Source: Platynereis dumerilii (Eukaryota > Annelida > Polychaeta > Phyllodocida > Nereididae). Taken from it: DNA of 64,000 nucleotides. Both the position numbers and the translations under genes were made by a program. The stretch is from the NCBI GenBank assembly GCA_026936325.1, contig JAPTHN010000011.1, forward strand, positions 24,034,501 to 24,098,500, in the 5' to 3' direction. The notes under the pieces were generated by a model. That model did no database searches and was not told the origin of the DNA. It saw nothing but the letters and a program-made list of their open reading frames with translations. Positions 62,926 to 64,000 of this stretch are shown piece after piece. How positions within the stretch are numbered: the stretch's first letter is position 1; every line of letters starts with the position of its first letter.

Positions 62926-64000
62926 CATCTTCATCATCAAGGCACAGTAGCACTTGTATATAGAATTAACTAGCAAACTTGCCGCAGGCACTGCGAATCT
63001 TGGCAGATAAAACAGGTTAAGCCTTTTACCAATATAACCTCAGACTGTTTCCTTTTGCTTTCAACCTATTGATGGTCATTCACAAGACCCATACCCAAGG
63101 GCAGCAAGTAAATTGGGTGGTTAGAGATAAAGCCTCGCGTCTCAACCTGGAAGGGAAGACACTTCTAATGACACTCTTTAAGTTAGTGAATGTCAAAGGT
63201 CAAGGATTATCACAGAGGTCAGTGTGGTATGCCGTAACAATTAACACCACAAAAATTACTGACCAACTTAGGATTCTCATTTTGCGACATCTTCTAGGAA
63301 ACTCATTGACCTTGAAGTGAACAGCTGCACATAAGTGTCTTTTTAAAATCAAACTGGATCACTGAAGTAAGAGACAGTTTGGCCAAATAGCCTTATTTTA
63401 AAAAAGGTGATAACGTATTTTTTGTGCTTTTTAGAGCAAATAAATAATGGTGCAAACAAACAATTGAAGACTTGATAACGAGTATGTTTTGTGCTAAAGT
63501 CACATGGGCAGTTTCCCATTCTTCACCAAGTTTTACAACCATGTCCTGAGCATCACTGTTTCTGATCTTGCCTGAAACTCCTAATGTCCGCCTCCCTTTC
63601 ATGTCCTGATTGTCGTCTCCCTCAGTCCGCTTTTAAGGACTTCCTCTCTTTATTGATTTTTGCTTTGATTGTATAGCCTCAGCTGTGAAGTACAAGGCTC
63701 TCTGTGTCTTGATTAAAGTTACCTAACAGCTTTGCTCCAGTTCTCACGATAAGGAGCCTTTCACATTCTTTTAAATCTTACCTTTTCTTGTCCATTTATG
63801 CACATCCTGGGAATTAAATGGGTATTTTGATCATACAACATTCTATGCTGAGGTATGGAAAGATCCAACCCTTTGAAACTGGGAGCACCATATATAATAG
63901 CGTAGACTCATCAGGCAGCCAGCATTACTGGATGATATGAATGGGTAAGTGTTAAGTTAAACATCAATGATTAAAACAAGGTCATGAAATAAGATGTTGA
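62926..64000 (+). repeat. Start of a further half-unit, cut by the window end
   Basis: CTCTGCATCTTCATCATCAA begins it. The GGGTGGTTAGAGATAAAGCC block (63115) and CTGATTGTCGTCTCCC (63605) follow in the usual order, with the block between them deleted near 63530. 63760-64000 matches 59940-60180. Confidence 0.75.

Overview
This is AT-rich eukaryotic DNA with very little coding sequence. The style of its repeats points to a marine invertebrate, perhaps an echinoderm or a relative: CAGTGGCGTA-type and CAGGGGCGTA-type small hAT elements, fold-back DNA transposons, GATA microsatellites, and intron-exon structure in the one gene seen. The species cannot be fixed from sequence alone. No rRNA, tRNA, CRISPR array or prokaryotic feature was seen.

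Left edge (1-1620): the last two coding exons of an unrecognised host gene on the + strand (585-716 and 1319-1488), joined by an intron with GT-AG ends and followed by an ATTAAA poly(A) signal. This is the only well supported gene.

1.8-26 kb: an old patchwork of duplicated segments. One segment occurs at 3904-5885, 15230-16580 and 20870-21700. A second stretch, about 21.7-25.9 kb, is present again in inverted orientation at about 5.9-11.3 kb. The inverted arm carries a retroposon with a 13-bp target duplication (7420-7800) and a 1.48-kb fold-back DNA transposon (8021-9504). Related copies elsewhere in the window show the latter's empty site. Between the arms lies a compound satellite (about 11.7-15.1 kb) built from the 16-bp palindrome CTGCAGAATTCTGCAG, a C-rich/G-rich minisatellite and a 214-bp tandem repeat.

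26-64 kb: a higher-order tandem array. Four units begin near 27.6, 34.8, 43.5 and 53.2 kb (a fifth start lies near 62.9 kb). Each unit is built from two related half-units that share short blocks in the same order. The blocks hold no reading frame kept intact in all copies, although two short stretches look like exon relics. The array has been broken by a Tc1/mariner-like element with an IR/DR layout, several hAT-like elements with 8-bp target duplications, a nearly perfect palindrome, and other fold-back elements. Because the array has many copies, empty sites for several insertions can be read inside the same window, which allows relative dating.

The genes do not form a pathway here. The window is best read as a record of duplication, inversion and transposon insertion next to the 3' end of a single host gene, with one possible orphan exon at 61222-61437.
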